This document shows, one piece after another, positions 44,491 through 57,059 of a stretch of 64,000 bases of DNA. The notes beneath the pieces are model-generated. The model ran no database searches. It saw only the letters and a list, made by a program, of their open reading frames with translations, and was not told the origin of the DNA. Source of the stretch: Combretum micranthum (lineage: Eukaryota > Streptophyta > Magnoliopsida > Myrtales > Combretaceae); NCBI GenBank assembly GCA_024138025.1, contig JAMXBD010002772.1, positions 100,638 through 164,637 on the forward strand. Direction: 5' to 3'. The position numbers and the translations under genes were made by a program. Within the stretch, counting starts at the first letter, position 1. Each line of letters opens with the position of its first letter.

Positions 44491-47486
44491 TGATAAACCC
44501 AATTTATTCCTATTTTATGAATACCAAAATAGACTTTTATTGATCATTTTATTGATAAATATTATGAATTTGGTACTTTAAAATATTAATTTATGTTTTC
44601 AGGCCTTTAAAGAGTTATTTTATAAAAAAGAAAGCAAAACAAGTCAAAAATGCAAAGTTTGGACCAAAAAGTGGTTAACACAACAAAGACATGTCATGTC
44701 TTTCAACCATGTCAAGGAAAAGCACAATCAAGGTCTAAATCTTAAGTTTTGAGAACACACAACAACGACATGACTTGTTCCAAACCATGTCAATCTGGAA
44801 AATTAACTTTACAAGGGATATTTCTGGGACAAGCCGTGTCCCAAGTCGTGTCAATGAAGAAAAAAGATCACAGCAAAGGACACGACTCTGGGATAAGCCG
44901 TGTCCCCAGCGTATCAATTTTTACATAGAGGAAAACGGCCAAACATGCTCAAGTGACACGACCTGTCTCTAAATCTGTCGATTTGGCAATCCGTTAATTT
45001 TTAAGAAACGACTTTTTTATTGAATAATAACCCCCTTATATTAAAGAAACGTCTATTGGACATTAAAGGGGTGTTACTTTTGAAAAGCCAAAAGACCCGT
45101 AACTCCCGTAAATTCCCATTTCCTCCATAATGAGCATTCAATTCCATTTATGTGAGACTTTGGAAAGCCAAGACCCGTAACTTCCCATTTCCTCCATCAA
45201 TGAGCATTCAATTCCATTTATGCAAAGATCATTATGAAATGAAGATGGAGGGAAGAATCTAAAAAAGGGGGAGAAGAACAAGAAAAGGAGAGACAGAGAC
45301 AAGAAAAAAAACATACTTTTATGTATTTCCACAGAAGCATTTGTGCTTGAGTGTATCAATATTATCATGGAGCATTGTTTGTATTGCTAAATTTAATTTT
45401 AGATCTTTATATTTCTCCTTGTTATTGCTTATTATTGTTTTATCTATGGAGGAGTAGTTTAAAATATTGCTTGATATTGTGGATCCTTGATTGATTTCAT
45501 GTGATTCTTTTGTTCTTAATTTCAAAACGTGTTGATTTTATTGTATTCAATAGCTTGCGCCTAAAGAATGAGTCTAATTGGATGGTGCATCCATTGGATT
45601 CATCTTTGATTTTTGTTAAAAATAGACCGAGAGGTTGATTTAATGAAGAAGATTTAAAGCTATTGATGAATTGCTCATAATCACCTTGAGATAGGGATGG
45701 AAACCTTCTGTCACGTTTGAAATTCATCAGTTTGGTTTTAAAACGAAGGATTCTTGTTCTTTATGCAAATTAAGTAGCTAATAGTCAGGAAGAGATTCCG
45801 CAGTTTAGCTTAGGTTTAAGTGCTTTTGACTTTGAGAGAAGCATTAGCATAATTTAGTGAATCCGATGGTTCAATAATCATACAAGTTTTTGAGAAAATT
45901 CTTGAGTCATAAGAATATATAAAAGGTGAAGCATGACCCAAGCAACCTTGTGGAATTGATTATCCTTTTGCATGCTTGCTGAGAAATCTGTGAAATTAGA
46001 CTTAGTTTAGTTTTTATGTATATAAAACCAATCTGATTTTTTCGGCTTGATAATAGGAAAAGAGTGAGTAGAAGTACTCATCAACATTCCCTAGAAATAT
46101 GACCTAGATCATTTCTCTATGCTACATCTGATGGGTACGCTTGCCCTGTAAGACCATAATTGAAAAGAAAACGATTTAGAAAATTTATAAATTTAAAACT
46201 TGGTCTTTTGAATCCTTCAGTCCTTGATTTGGGTTCATTTGAATTCCCATGAATGTTAAGCCTAAAATTAGTTATGTTCTTTGTATGATCTAAAGTGTTT
46301 ATATTGATTTGAATTGAATTTCCTTGAAACAGTGATAGATACTCCTTTGAGTACTTCTATTGGTTCTCTCCATAACACAGGTACATGGTAACATGCTTGA
46401 TTCTTTGCTTAGGATAGGCATATTTTAAGTCTATTTTAACTTATGAAAATTTAAGAATTGTTTATATGATTGTCTTTTATGCCATTGAATTCGATTCAAG
46501 GAGTTGTACCCTACTCAGATTGGGGGTATGGTAGTTTAAGCTCTTATACTATCCCCGTCATGATGCAATGACTTTCATAAGTGGTTCCATGGGTAGTCCA
46601 TAGGGTATTTGGTATCGTATAACGTTAACATTTGCTTATTCTTAAAGAGAAATAATATGATTTAATTCAATTGTTTATGGGAACATTTGAATTAGGTGAT
46701 ATTATAGATTAAGTTAAGTAAAGTTGTAAAACAGCTAAAAACCCTAGAGGAAGCTACTTGTTCGTTATTGCATAAATTTATCTAGAAGATATAAGTACCC
46801 GAGCTACTTATATCAAACCCCTAAGCGTCGAGATCATTATTCAGGTTCCCCTAAATACCCTTATTGTCTGGAGTTTGAATACTCTAGTGTTGTTTAGCGA
46901 ACTAAAGATTATCTAATAACTTAATGGTTGTGGCATTTGCATGTAGCCTAAGCTTGTATGCCATTAAGCTTGTGTTTTCGTTATTTGTGTAATGGGCCTT
47001 CGGCTCATGCTTTATCAATTAAGTGGTGATGGCATTGATGAATTTATATACGAGTATGAGCTAGGTACAGACTTTTGAGGACTTCCTAAACGATTTGGAG
47101 ATTAGATGTTTGACCATGGACCTGATGGATTTCCTTTTGTAATTGACTAGCTTAATGAGATATTTAGATATATTTAATAGGTATTATAGCTTTGTCATCA
47201 CTTATGTCTTTTGTATAATGCTTGTTATTAGCCCTTGTATGTAATATTTATACTTAATTATGTATGTTTTAGGTTATATTTTTTTGAAACATATATGATG
47301 AAGATGTTATGTTTTTCTTAAAAGTCTTAAAAGTTAATAGTTTTCAAGTTTGTTCTTTTGAAGATTTATACAAACAATTATTCAAACACTTCTTTAAGGA
47401 CAACCTTATATATAATACTGCAGATTATATATGGTTGGGGATCTATAATCACCTATTTTAACTATCAGGTGAGGTTAGTCCTTACA
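44491..47486 (+). mobile_element. Tekay/Del-like gypsy 5' LTR, about 3.0 kb
   Basis: Bounded by TGATAAACCC at 44491 and TAGTCCTTACA at 47486, followed by an initiator-Met-like PBS and a gag, so it is a 5' LTR on the plus strand. Its first part (44510 to about 45330) is present inverted at 62381-64000, where it carries an hAT insertion; here the site is empty (ATCACAGC, 44867-44874). It contains four degenerate repeats with GACACGAC and ACAAGCCGTGTC words (about 44765-44985). The left boundary relies on TG placement and could shift. Confidence 0.75.
44765..44985 (+). repeat. Degenerate GACACGAC...GCCGTGTC repeats inside the LTR
   Basis: Roughly four units of 50-75 bp: CGACATGACTTGTTCC near 44766, GGACAAGCCGTGTCCC near 44827, GGACACGACTCTGGG near 44878, TGACACGACCTGTCTC near 44954. 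The unit core is itself partly palindromic (GACACG / CGTGTC). The inverted LTR copy has the same array around 62620-62720 and 63600-63790. Confidence 0.7.
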
Positions 47487-47488
47487 GA

Positions 47489-47504
47489 TAGTATCAAAGC
47501 AGAG
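47489..47504 (+). promoter_or_regulatory. Degenerate primer binding site of the Tekay-like element
   Basis: TAGTATCAAAGCAGAG just after the LTR end resembles the initiator-Met PBS (TGGTATCAGAGC) with two changes. Confidence 0.65.
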
Positions 47505-47766
47505 TTTGAACAATTGTTTGCCTAAATGTAATAGTTTAATTGAGAATTGACCTAGACACAAATAGGTAGCATAGAAAAGAGTTAAGCTTGCTTGAGTAGT
47601 TGTGTTTTCTTGCTTTAATATGTGTTTGTTATGTTTGTTGCTTGCTTGCTTGTTTGTTTAATTACTTGCTAATGCCTATAAATGTGAACGTGAATTTAAT
47701 AAACTTTAAGCATGGTTTAAATTTCATATGTGTGTGTCATAAATGTATTATAAGCATATGTTCAAG

Positions 47767-48723
47767 ATGGATAGGTAACGGAGATCTACTCGACAACAAG
47801 CTGATAGAGAGAACATGACTCCGCCACCTCAGCCTTCATCTACATTGGCTCCTACCTCCTCTACTACTCCAAGTACCGAAACTACTCCATCTCTTACAAT
47901 GGCACCGGCTTCACAAGTTCCCCCATCAACACAATTTCCGCCTCCTCCTTCCATGCCACCTTTTCCACAAATTCCACAATTCTCTACAAATGATCCAGCA
48001 TCTACTTATGGTATGTTAAGAGATATGGTAGCTATGATGCAACAGTATCATATGATGGTGTTTCAGCAACAATAACACTTTATGCAGCAACATAATCAAC
48101 AAAGAGCAAAGTAGAATGAACATCTACCTATAAATGATCCAGCCAACCAAATCAAGCTATATGATTTTAGTAAGTTGGTTCCTAACTTTAATAGTACAAG
48201 CACGAATCCGACTACAAACAACAACACTTTTATGCAGTAACATAATCAACAAGGAGCAAGGCAGAATGAAAATCTACCTATATATGATCAAGCCAACCAA
48301 ATCAAGCTATATGATTTTAGTAAGATGGTTCCTAACTTTGATGGAACAAGCACGGACCCAACTATAGTAGAAAGTTAGATTGAAGAACTAGAGAAAACCT
48401 TTGCAGCTTGTGATACTCCTGAAGAAAAGAAGGTAGATTTAGCTGTGTATATGATGAAGAAAGAAGCTTACAACTAGTGGAGACTAATAAGTGGGAATTT
48501 GCATCTACCTATATCTTGAACAACATCTAAGGATACATTTCTTTCAAAATACTTTCCAAACTCAGTCAGGGAAAGGATGATTGCAGATTAGCTAAATTTA
48601 AGGCAAGGAAATAAAACCATTGATGAGTATTATGTTGAGTTCTGCAGATTGTTACTGATAGTTGCTTTCAAGTGTAGTTTTAAATTTATAAAGCCCATTC
48701 TTAATTCACTATAAAGGCAATAA
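47767..48723 (+). pseudogene. Tekay/Del-like gypsy gag, truncated
   Basis: Begins MDR-stop-RRSTRQQADREN, then a Pro/Thr/Ser-rich N-terminus (47815-48075) and the capsid domain: KLYDFSKMVPNFDGTSTDP, EELEKTFAACDTPEEKKVDL, AVYMMKKEAYN, FLSKYFPNSVRERMI, QGNKTIDEYYVEFCRLL. This is the Ty3/gypsy gag of del/Tekay type. At least six stops break it, and it ends abruptly at about 48700, before any zinc knuckle. It contains a 150-bp in-frame tandem duplication. Confidence 0.85.
48066..48365 (+). repeat. 150-bp tandem duplication inside gag
   Basis: Units of about 48066-48215 and 48216-48365. Both run from ACACTTT-TATGCAG through CATAATCAACAA, AACCAAATCAAGCTATATGA and TTGGTTCC/ATGGTTCCTAACTTT. The period is 150 bases, so the frame is kept (50 codons). 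Each unit holds the KLYDFSK(L/M)VPNF start of the capsid domain. Confidence 0.85.
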
Positions 48724-49533
48724 GTAGTGTACCTATCAATTGCAGAAGAGAATTAATACGGGTATTGTCCTCTAGGATCTGGAAATCAAGTACTAATGTT
48801 ACCGTCTTTCTACTATGTAACTGACAATTTTGAAGATTTCCTATTACTAACATACTGCTAATTATATTTAATTTACTAGGAGAAACAAATACACTAGCAC
48901 TAATAACAAGCAAGATTCAATTAACACAAACAATCCAGGTTTTGTCTTCATCTAATTTATCATGTGAATCTTTGGAAATTACAAATTTCATTTAGTTCTT
49001 AAGCTGCTGAGTTTCTCAAAAAAACAAAATGATAATTCTTTCGAATCTATCAATTTTTCTAAACCTAAGTTAATCAATTAGGATTTTTCCTCAATCAATA
49101 GCAACTTAAGCATGCATTAAGAACATGAACTCATTGGAATTTCAATAGTCACGAAGATTCTTGCTGTTCTATGTCTAGAATTACAAAACGAATCTCATCA
49201 ATTGCATAGATCAATTCATAAAAGCAATCTTTCAATTAGCTTAAACAAAAATCATGCATGAATTTGCATTCCGGATATACAACTTAAGAAACATTAAGGA
49301 ACATGCATTTGAACAAAAGAACATCAATCTTTTATTAAGCCCAAATCCTCATCACAAGAAAAAATTAGAGTTCAACAAAACCCAGATTTGAAAATTTACT
49401 CTTCCATAGTAATTAATGAAATACATGAAATTCCAAAAATAAACTAGAATTCATGATATCACCCGAGAAAATGAAGCTCAAAATTGTGATCTTCAATCCA
49501 AGATAATCTTGACTTGTTTGTTAAACACCTGAA
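48724..49533 (-). mobile_element. Probable LTR fragment of another Athila/Tat-like element
   Basis: Starts GTGTACCTATCAATTGCAG...ACGGGTATTGTCCTC. This is the same kind of layout as the Athila LTR end here (AAGTGTACTGGGTCTTGATC...AGTATCGTTCCC), but it is not the same sequence. It is AT-rich and non-coding and butts against truncated gag at the left and the Athila target site at the right. The assignment is by resemblance only. Confidence 0.4.
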
Positions 49534-49538
49534 GAACT

Positions 49539-51269
49539 TGATCTGAATGGGATTATGTATATTTCAGATGCTACCAGCAAGTGTACTGGGTCTTGATCAA
49601 GTAATATAGAATGAGTAGAGTATCGTTCCCACAGAGACTAAATTAACTACTAGATTGGTATTAGCTTATACTAATTATTAGGCAATCAATGTATCAGTTA
49701 ATTATAACTAATTAATTTTATCTATTATGAATGCAAATGAAATGTGAGAAGTTTAATATAGATGAATGTGGGAAGGAACAGAATCCATCCTAATCTTCAC
49801 TAATCATGCTGAATTTATACTAATGAATAATTAGTATGGATATTTGTAAGAAATTGTCAAAAGCACATTATAAAATAATCTATTAGCTTCCGCTATACAA
49901 ATTATCATGGAATCTAATTTATAATCACAAATCTTCCAATTCTATGATTATCTAATATCCTAAATTAATTCCTCCTAATTCCTTAGTGAGAAATTAAAGT
50001 AAAATATTGCGTGAAGTACAAAGAACAATTTCCAAATTAATATTAAACTTAATTGTTTCCACAATTGTTGTTTAATTTCAATTCATGAATTCCTATGAAC
50101 CCTAATTCTTTTCCAAATCATCAAATTCTTATCAATTCAATTTCATCAGAAATAAAATAGATAACTAGGATTCAATACAAATATTCCATAATTCTAATAA
50201 TCCTATAATATAAATTCAATAATCATTTAGCAAAATTAGGACTTCATCTCTTCCCACAAAGAATGTTTAGCTACTCATGGATGTTGATTCAAAATCAATA
50301 AGAATATGTAATTGATAGCATTATAAACAAATAATTCAGATAAATGAATTGCATAAGAAAGAGAATAGATATCACCAACTCAAGTATCACAATCTTCAAT
50401 TACAATTCTTGAAAGCTCACAAATTTCTCTCACAAATCTCTATGAAATGCTAGACTATTCTATACTCAATGTACTATTTTGCCTCTGCTTGTGGATGGAT
50501 TTTGGAGGGGGAAGAACCTCTATTTATCGGAAAAATTTCGTGCAAAGCATTAAATGAGAATTGCAGTTTCACTTCGTACGCCGGCAGTTATGGATCCTCT
50601 ACCCGGCGGCTTACAGACGCGTAAATACATTTTCTTCCATACGTAGGCAGTGCACTGCAGCTTTCTTTATCAGTTATAAATGTAGGCCGCTTCACGCCGA
50701 CGGCTTAGATGTAGATCTATCCGGCATAGGTGATGAGAAAGGAAAGGTTTAGGCAAGTTTACAACAAAAGCTGCCCCAACGCCCGCGGCTTTAATACCGA
50801 CCTAGATACTCCAACAGATTTGTCTCTTCAATTTCCTCCAAGCATGTGTCGTCTTCATGTTGCTTCATATCTGTGACCTACGCTGCCTCAAAGCCGGTGC
50901 TTAGTAGCCGGCGTATATTGTAACACTCCTTCAAAGCTGGCGACTTTTGAACTCTGAGCTGCCGGCCTTTAATGTACGCTGGCTTGTTCATGTTCTACGC
51001 TGGCAGCTTTGAAGCGGCGTAAGTAAGGTTGAGTCAAAGGCTGACAAAGCTGGCATTGTAAGCAGCAGCCTTGAGCGTAAGCAGTCTAAACGCCGGCGGC
51101 CTTGAAGTTTGAAATGCTGTGTATGCTTCAATTTTTCCTATTTTCACTTCAAAGTTTCTTGTTTTGATTTCTTTGTCCAAATTAGTCCTGAAACATGAAT
51201 TTTAATCAAAACAAATATCCATTCTAGCTCTTTTGATCATCAACAAGTTGTATAAAATATAATCTATCA
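49539..51269 (-). mobile_element. Athila-like 3' LTR
   Basis: A 1731-bp LTR, TG...CA on both strands. The TATA-box position reads GATAAATA on the minus strand (near 50521), against TATAAATA in the other LTR. A dense CpG-rich block with GCCGGCGGC words lies at 50570-51120. The PPT abuts its right end (its 5' end on the minus strand). Confidence 0.95.
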
Positions 51270-51280
51270 ATTCCCCCATA
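51270..51280 (-). promoter_or_regulatory. Athila-like polypurine tract
   Basis: On the minus strand TATGGGGGAAT immediately precedes the TGATAGATT start of the 3' LTR. Confidence 0.85.
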
Positions 51281-52780
51281 CTTGAACTTTGCTTGCCTCA
51301 AGCAAAATGAGGAACAAAATGAAATCTCCTATAGATAGTACAATTTTCCCAATTTAATCACAATTTCTTTAACTTGTTTTTCTTGTATCTATTGCTCTAA
51401 CCATACAAATTCTTATAATTAGAGTACTATAATCAAAATTAAGAAGTTAATCCAAACAAAACAACTTTAATCTCAATTTTTAACAAAAGAATATTCTATT
51501 AAAAATCAAATACTCAATCCACTAAGGAAAAATACTCATTTAAACTTCATTGGATTTCTAGTTTATATATTATATTCTAAGTAACACTAAATGAAAGCAT
51601 GTGGTATCTACTTTTTCCTTAGAATTTCTCCTTCTTATTATAAGTCTCCTTTATTTGCATTTTTGCATTCATTTTTCTTTTCTTTTTCAAGTTTTTATTT
51701 CTTTTTGGAGGTTTTTGCCTCCATCTTTTTGCTTTTCAAAGCTCATGAATTTAACTTTACCTTTCTTCCCTTCTCGTTATAGTGAGTTCATTGAGTCGGC
51801 ATATCCCAGGCTCATCACCTAAGTGACCAGGTTTTCAAAATATCCCTAAGAACTCTTCCTCACTTTAATATTCAAGTTTAGATACTCATAACACAAATTT
51901 TTAAGTCAGAGGAGTAGTGATTATGCTTGTTTCTTTCTTTCTTTTGAATGCAATAACAAATCAAAGACTTATTTTTATAAATCATCTAAGTTTAAAAGTT
52001 TCTTCTACCTCTTTCATAAGTGTTATAATTCAAAGAATATATACAAACTAAAATTTCCTAGAAATAAACCTGTTTATTTTTCACAAAAGGACTCGACCAG
52101 CTCTTAAATTTTCAATTCCAAAGTTAAAAATAAAGTAAACTTGTTTCTTAAGGATTTTACAACTTAATTTTAACTTAGTAAATCAATCACAATAACAGGT
52201 GAGTAAGATACTTTTACAAGTTAATTTCATTGCTTTCATCTTTGCTTTGAACTATCTCCAATTTCAAGAGATTTTTGAAAAAAAATTTGGCAAAATTTCC
52301 TCATAATTTGCTTTTAAACCCAAAAACAAGATGAGAGAATTTCAATTACAGCAGACAACAGATCATAATTATAAGTTTAATTCAGCACTTCATTCAATTA
52401 TCCCTTCCCCACACTTCAACTAAACAGTGTCCTCACTGTTTGCAATAAATTAAATCATAGGAAAGGAATAAGAAAGAGACTTTGATACTTCCCTGAATTC
52501 AGTTGTTTCACAGTCATCAAAATTTGCATTGTAAGAGAATTTGCTTTGCTTGCTTTCCTGTAATCACTACAAAGAAAAAAAAAATAAAAGCAGAAAAATA
52601 AAGGAGTCTACCCACAGGAACTTGGTGCTCAATATATACAGGCTAAGATAAAAATAAGAATCAATAAAGATCAAATGAGAGCTAGCAGAATCTCTAGCTC
52701 TCTGGCCCTAGACTGGGTCTACTGCTGGTCTGCTCAGGGCTGTGTCTCTGAGTATCTACTGGGCTGGCTGTGTGTGTATG
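51281..52780 (-). other. Non-coding spacer of the Athila-like element before the 3' LTR
   Basis: Between the ORF-1-like region and the PPT. Frames on either strand (for example 51591-51822 plus) are T-rich low-complexity translations without motifs. Confidence 0.6.
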
Positions 52781-53960
52781 CTCTGAACTATGCTCAGACT
52801 CAGTAGATGTCTGATAAGTCATCCCAGCCCTTGTCTCTGGGTTGAGGCACAAATGGCAGTCTTCAATGCCTCAAAGATAGACTTTCGAATTTCTTATTTT
52901 TCTTTCTTTCCTTCTCCTGTCTATCCCTTAGCTCCTGGCTTTGCTTCTTCACTCCTCAACATCCAGCCTAAGCTGGTCATACTGTATGTGGAAGAAGTGC
53001 CTGCAGGAGGAGGAGGAGCAGATATGGATGGTATCTCAAATGGAGCATCTCTAGGAAAAATATCCTGGAACTCGATCTCCTCCATAACTGGTGGCTGAGC
53101 TCCTTTGGGTTTTTCAGCAATCCTCAGCCACGAAATGGTGCAGATGAGATCTTTTTACACTCAAATATCTCATCATCCTGTGGAGGCTCAAAAATATCCA
53201 TCCCTTTCAGCAATCTGGTGATGTAGCCCCACAGCACAGGACTCGAGTCCTAGTATCATCTGCCTGCCTGTGGATGAAATTTGCTATCTCCACCCCTAAA
53301 TCAATCTTGTAGCCCCTAATAAGGCTAAACAAATAAAACATGTCGAAACTCGTCACCTTGTTGTGACTAGTTTTCTTGCAACTTAGGGTGTGTGCAAGAA
53401 TGTGATGGAGCAGCTTGTGCTCAACAGCACGAAATGATGTGGCCAATGATTTGGAGGGGACGAAAGGCTCATTTGCTCTATCAAGAGCAACCAGCTGAAA
53501 CCAATAAGCCTCTTGGGTCATGTGATCATCCCCCTCAGGCCAACTGTTAGGCAGATTCCTATTATCCTCTTCGTCATCATATAATCCCAGTAGCTTGCCC
53601 ATTTGCTTCAACTTAACCTCCCTGATTTCTCCATAAGCCTGGAACTGAAAAGTGGACTCAGCTCTGTCTAGGATATTTTTCAAGGTAGACAAGAACCTCA
53701 ATAGTCAAGTTCTTGTATGCAGCTCCTGAAAATCAAATAACCGGATCCAAGCTGGATCTTGGATAAGCACTTTGATCTTGTCAATAATCCCAAACTCATC
53801 CAGTAGGCACCAATTCTAAATACTGAGTATTTAGGAAGTCCATCTTGACTACCTCTTTTTCCGATCCTTTGCATATTGCTGACTGGACAGCAAATCTCTG
53901 GTTTGTGAACCGATGAGAGGCGTCGGTAGTCTTTTGTCACTTTTGCCTAGAGCCATTCCT
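52781..53960 (-). pseudogene. Athila ORF-1-like frame (env position)
   Basis: Two frames, 53940-53698 and 53701-53207, read in order on the minus strand. The first has LPKYSVFRIGAYWMSLGLL. The second has RFLSTLKNILDRAE, QMGKLLGLYDDEEDNR, EAYWFQLVALDRANEPFVPS, AVEHKLLHHILAHTLSCKK, SFDMFYLFSLIRGYKIDLG and ANFIHRQADDTR. The pattern matches my knowledge of the ATHILA ORF-1 family (PF03078), found in this position after pol. No signal peptide or membrane segment is seen, so an envelope role is not supported. The C-terminal part to about 52780 is broken and Pro/Ser rich. Confidence 0.75.
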
Positions 53961-55300
53961 GCAAATAAATTGAACTTAATTAGAAACAAGGAATGCACAA
54001 TTTTAATAAAATTCTTGATGACTACAATCCTAATTTATGCCTAAAACATGATTTTAAACAATTTGGAGATCATAGGCATATAATTAAGTGAAGCTATTGA
54101 TCATGGAATTGAATGGAGCATTTACACTTGCAAAACAAACAAAGCTGGCAGCTTTTGGTCAGCTTAGAATTGAACGTTGGAATTTCAAATTTTTCAAACA
54201 AAATTTTTCATTAAAAGTCCCAAAAACACTATTATACCAAATTTTTCATCAAATTTTTCATAAATTTGAAATTCCAAGTTCAATTTGAGCAAAATGAGCA
54301 CAATTCATCAATTGAAACTACAAACTAGTATAAAAATTCATGTTAAACATCAAATTGCAGTCCAATCATTAAAGCCCCAATTTTCGAAATTTCAACTTCC
54401 CACAAGCTTAAGAACCCTAATTGTTCATTTGAACACATTTCATGGATCAACATAGCACAAATTGGAATAACAATGTATGGAACCGAAATCCACTTTCAAC
54501 AGACTATCAAAATCATCTAAGTGATCAAATTAATCACATCGAAATCGATATCAAATGTCAGCAATCCATACCCAAATTGACAGAATATTTATAATATTGC
54601 AATGTAATGGATTTGATGCCGAGAACTAAAAGCAAAGATCATGTAACTACTTGGAAAGCTGGATTGAACGCGGTGGAGGAGGGGAATGAGCAATGGATTC
54701 GTCGAGTGAGAGTAAGAGAGTGAGTATGAGAGGAATGAGAAAGAGAAAGAGAGATCGTACCTGTTAAATCCAGAATTGCAGAACGTAACCCGGCATTTCT
54801 ATCTTGTAAGCCGGCAGCTTACCTGCCGGTGTATCTAAAATAAATCCATGCCAAGAGCAAAAGGCTGGCAGCTTACCCATATACACTGCCGGCGTACAGG
54901 CCTACGCCGGCTCAAATCTAGCGGCTTATAATCCCAGGTGCCGACTTTCATCGGGGTTTCAGAATCCTTGTTCATTTTGAACATACGCTACCTTCAAAGC
55001 CAGCAGCGTAGTAGGTAAGAATGCCGGTGTAAATATTGTTGCAAACGCCGGCTCTAAGCCGGCGGCTTTCATCCTCCACTTACCGGCTTGTTGTGCGGTG
55101 CTCACCTACTCTTATACTGACATTTACGCCGGCTTAAAGCTAGCGGCTTAATGCCGGCTTTCCTTGATTTTTCAACCTGTCCACACTAACAACACAGTTA
55201 GTAAAAACAAAACAATTGAAATTACCCTACAATTAAACATGGGTTGCCTCCCAAGAAGCGCTTAGTTTAAAGTTGCTTAGCTCGACTTTTCAAATTCCTT
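53961..55300 (-). other. Athila internal spacer with CCGGC block
   Basis: Non-coding between integrase and the ORF-1-like frame. 54760-55170 is a CpG-rich block with AAGCCGGCAGCTTACCTGCCGG near 54808 and AACGCCGGCTCTAAGCCGGCGGCTTTC near 55044. The latter is nearly the same motif as in the LTRs, so the element carries the motif in both LTR and interior. Confidence 0.6.
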
Positions 55301-56613
55301 TCATGGTTCCTTCAAATTCATGACAGTGGAAGCACTATCATGGTTTTCCCTTTCATAAAAATGTTTGAGCAGATGCCCATTCACTTTAAAAGTCCGATTA
55401 TCATCAGTTTTCAATTCTATAGCACCGTAGGGAAAAACTTTGGCAATTTCAAACGGTCCTGACCATCTTGATCTCAACTTTCCTCGAAACAATTTCAAAC
55501 GGGAGTTATAAAGTAAAACTTTTTGTCCAGGCAAAAATTCCCACTTGATAATGTTTCTATCATGCCATCTTTTGCTCGTTCCTTGTAGATACGAGAATTC
55601 TCATAAGCTTCATTCCTCCATTCATCCAATTGATTCAATTGAAGCAATCTTTTCTCACCTGCAGCTTTTTCATCAAAATTAAGGAATTTAATGGCCCAAT
55701 ATGCCTTGTGCTCAAGTTCTACAGGAAGATGACATGATTTACCAAAAACAATCATAAATGGGGACATTCCAATAGGGGTTTTAAAAGCAGTTCTATAAGC
55801 CCATAATGCATCATCTAATTTTAAAGACCAATCTTTTCTAGATGCATTAACAGTTTTTTCCAAAATTCTTTTGATCTCCCTATTGGATACCTCAACTTGT
55901 CCACTTGTTTGTGGATGATAGGGGGTAGCAATTTTGTGTGTAACACCATATTTTGATAAAAGCTTTTCAAATTGCTTGTTACAAAAATGTGATCCCCCAT
56001 CACTAATGATAGCTCTAGGCACCCCAAATCTGGTAAAAATATTCTTTTTCAAAAATTTCAAAACTACTCGAGCATCATTTGTTTGTAAAGCAACAGCTTC
56101 CACCCATTTTGAAACATAATCAACTGCCACAAGTATATATTTATTTGAAAAAGATGAAGGGAAAGAACCCATGAAGTCAATTCCCCACACATCAAAAAGC
56201 TCAATTACCAATATGTTGTTTTGTGGTAATTCATGTTTCTTGGAAATATTACCAGTTCGTTGACAGTGAGCACAAGACAATAAATATTTCCTGCAATCAC
56301 TAAACAAATTAGGCCAATAAAATCCATATGATAAGACCTTAGCTACAGTTCTTTGAAAACCAAAATGACCTCTAGCCTCTTTTGAATGACAATGCTCAAT
56401 AATGCTAAGCTGTTCATATTCGGGCACACAACGTCTAATTACTTGGTCAGCACATTTTTTGAACAAATACGGTTCGTCCCAAAAATAGCTTTTCACATCA
56501 TGCAAAAATTTTTTCTTTTGTTGATGAGACAAACAATATGGAATGATTTTTCTAACTAAGTAATTGACATAATTAGCATACCAAGGCAAATTTAGGATGT
56601 CTACTGCACGCAA
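55301..56613 (-). CDS. Athila-like integrase
   Basis: The 372-residue open frame 56613-55495 carries the whole zinc-binding and catalytic core: [14 protein letters not shown]...CAHCQRTG (HHCC), [12 protein letters not shown] with the first Asp, [14 protein letters not shown] with the second Asp, [14 protein letters not shown] with the Glu, and [22 protein letters not shown] frameshift near 55560 moves the C-terminal part to frame 55534-55301 ([23 protein letters not shown]). It has no own start, being the end of a gag-pol polyprotein. The DDE triad is intact, unusual in this window. Confidence 0.9.
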
Positions 56614-56661
56614 TTGTTCATTAGGAAACTTTTCATTGATAGGAACATCTAAACTATCAGA

Positions 56662-57054
56662 TTATAGTCTAGATAAATGATCAGCAATCACATTCTCAGT
56701 TCTCTTTTTATCCTTAATCTCAAGATCAAATTCTTGCAGCAACAATATCCATCTAATCAACATTGGCTTTGCATCAGCTTTAGCAAACAAGTATTTCAAA
56801 GCAGCATGACCAGTATATACTATGACTTTAGATCCTATCAGATAAGGCCTAAACTTGTCACAAGCAAATATAACAGCAAGAAGCTCCTTTTCAGTTGTGG
56901 CATAGTTTCTTTGAGCCTCATTTAAAGTCCGACTAGTATAGTATATAACATGAAATAACTTACCTCTTCTTTGACCCAATACTGCCCCTACAGCAAAGTC
57001 GCTGGCATCACACATAAGTTCAAAAGGCAGCTCCCAATCAGGTGCAATAATCAC
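56662..57054 (-). pseudogene. Athila-like RNase H with lost catalytic Asp
   Basis: A 130-residue frame with [48 protein letters not shown] and [15 protein letters not shown]. The first Asp and the Glu are present. The Asp normally in the YTDHAAL motif is Gly (codon on 56811-56809). The activity is expected to be lost. A TAG follows LSRL at the link to integrase. Confidence 0.9.
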
Positions 57055-57059
57055 TGGTA

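Noticed and set aside
47815..48075. Pro/Thr/Ser-rich 86-codon frame as a cell-wall protein
   Set aside because: It is the N-terminal low-complexity part of a gypsy gag, directly followed by capsid motifs in the same frame.
51591..51822. Two overlapping hydrophobic frames, possible small membrane proteins
   Set aside because: They are T-rich low-complexity translation inside the Athila spacer, antisense to the element, with no conservation signal.
52790..53098. 102-codon plus-strand frame
   Set aside because: It is antisense to the C-terminal part of the Athila ORF-1-like region, which gives a better explanation.
53207..53701. Envelope glycoprotein
   Set aside because: The position fits the env slot, but there is no signal peptide, transmembrane segment or fusion-type motif. 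The sequence fits Athila ORF-1.
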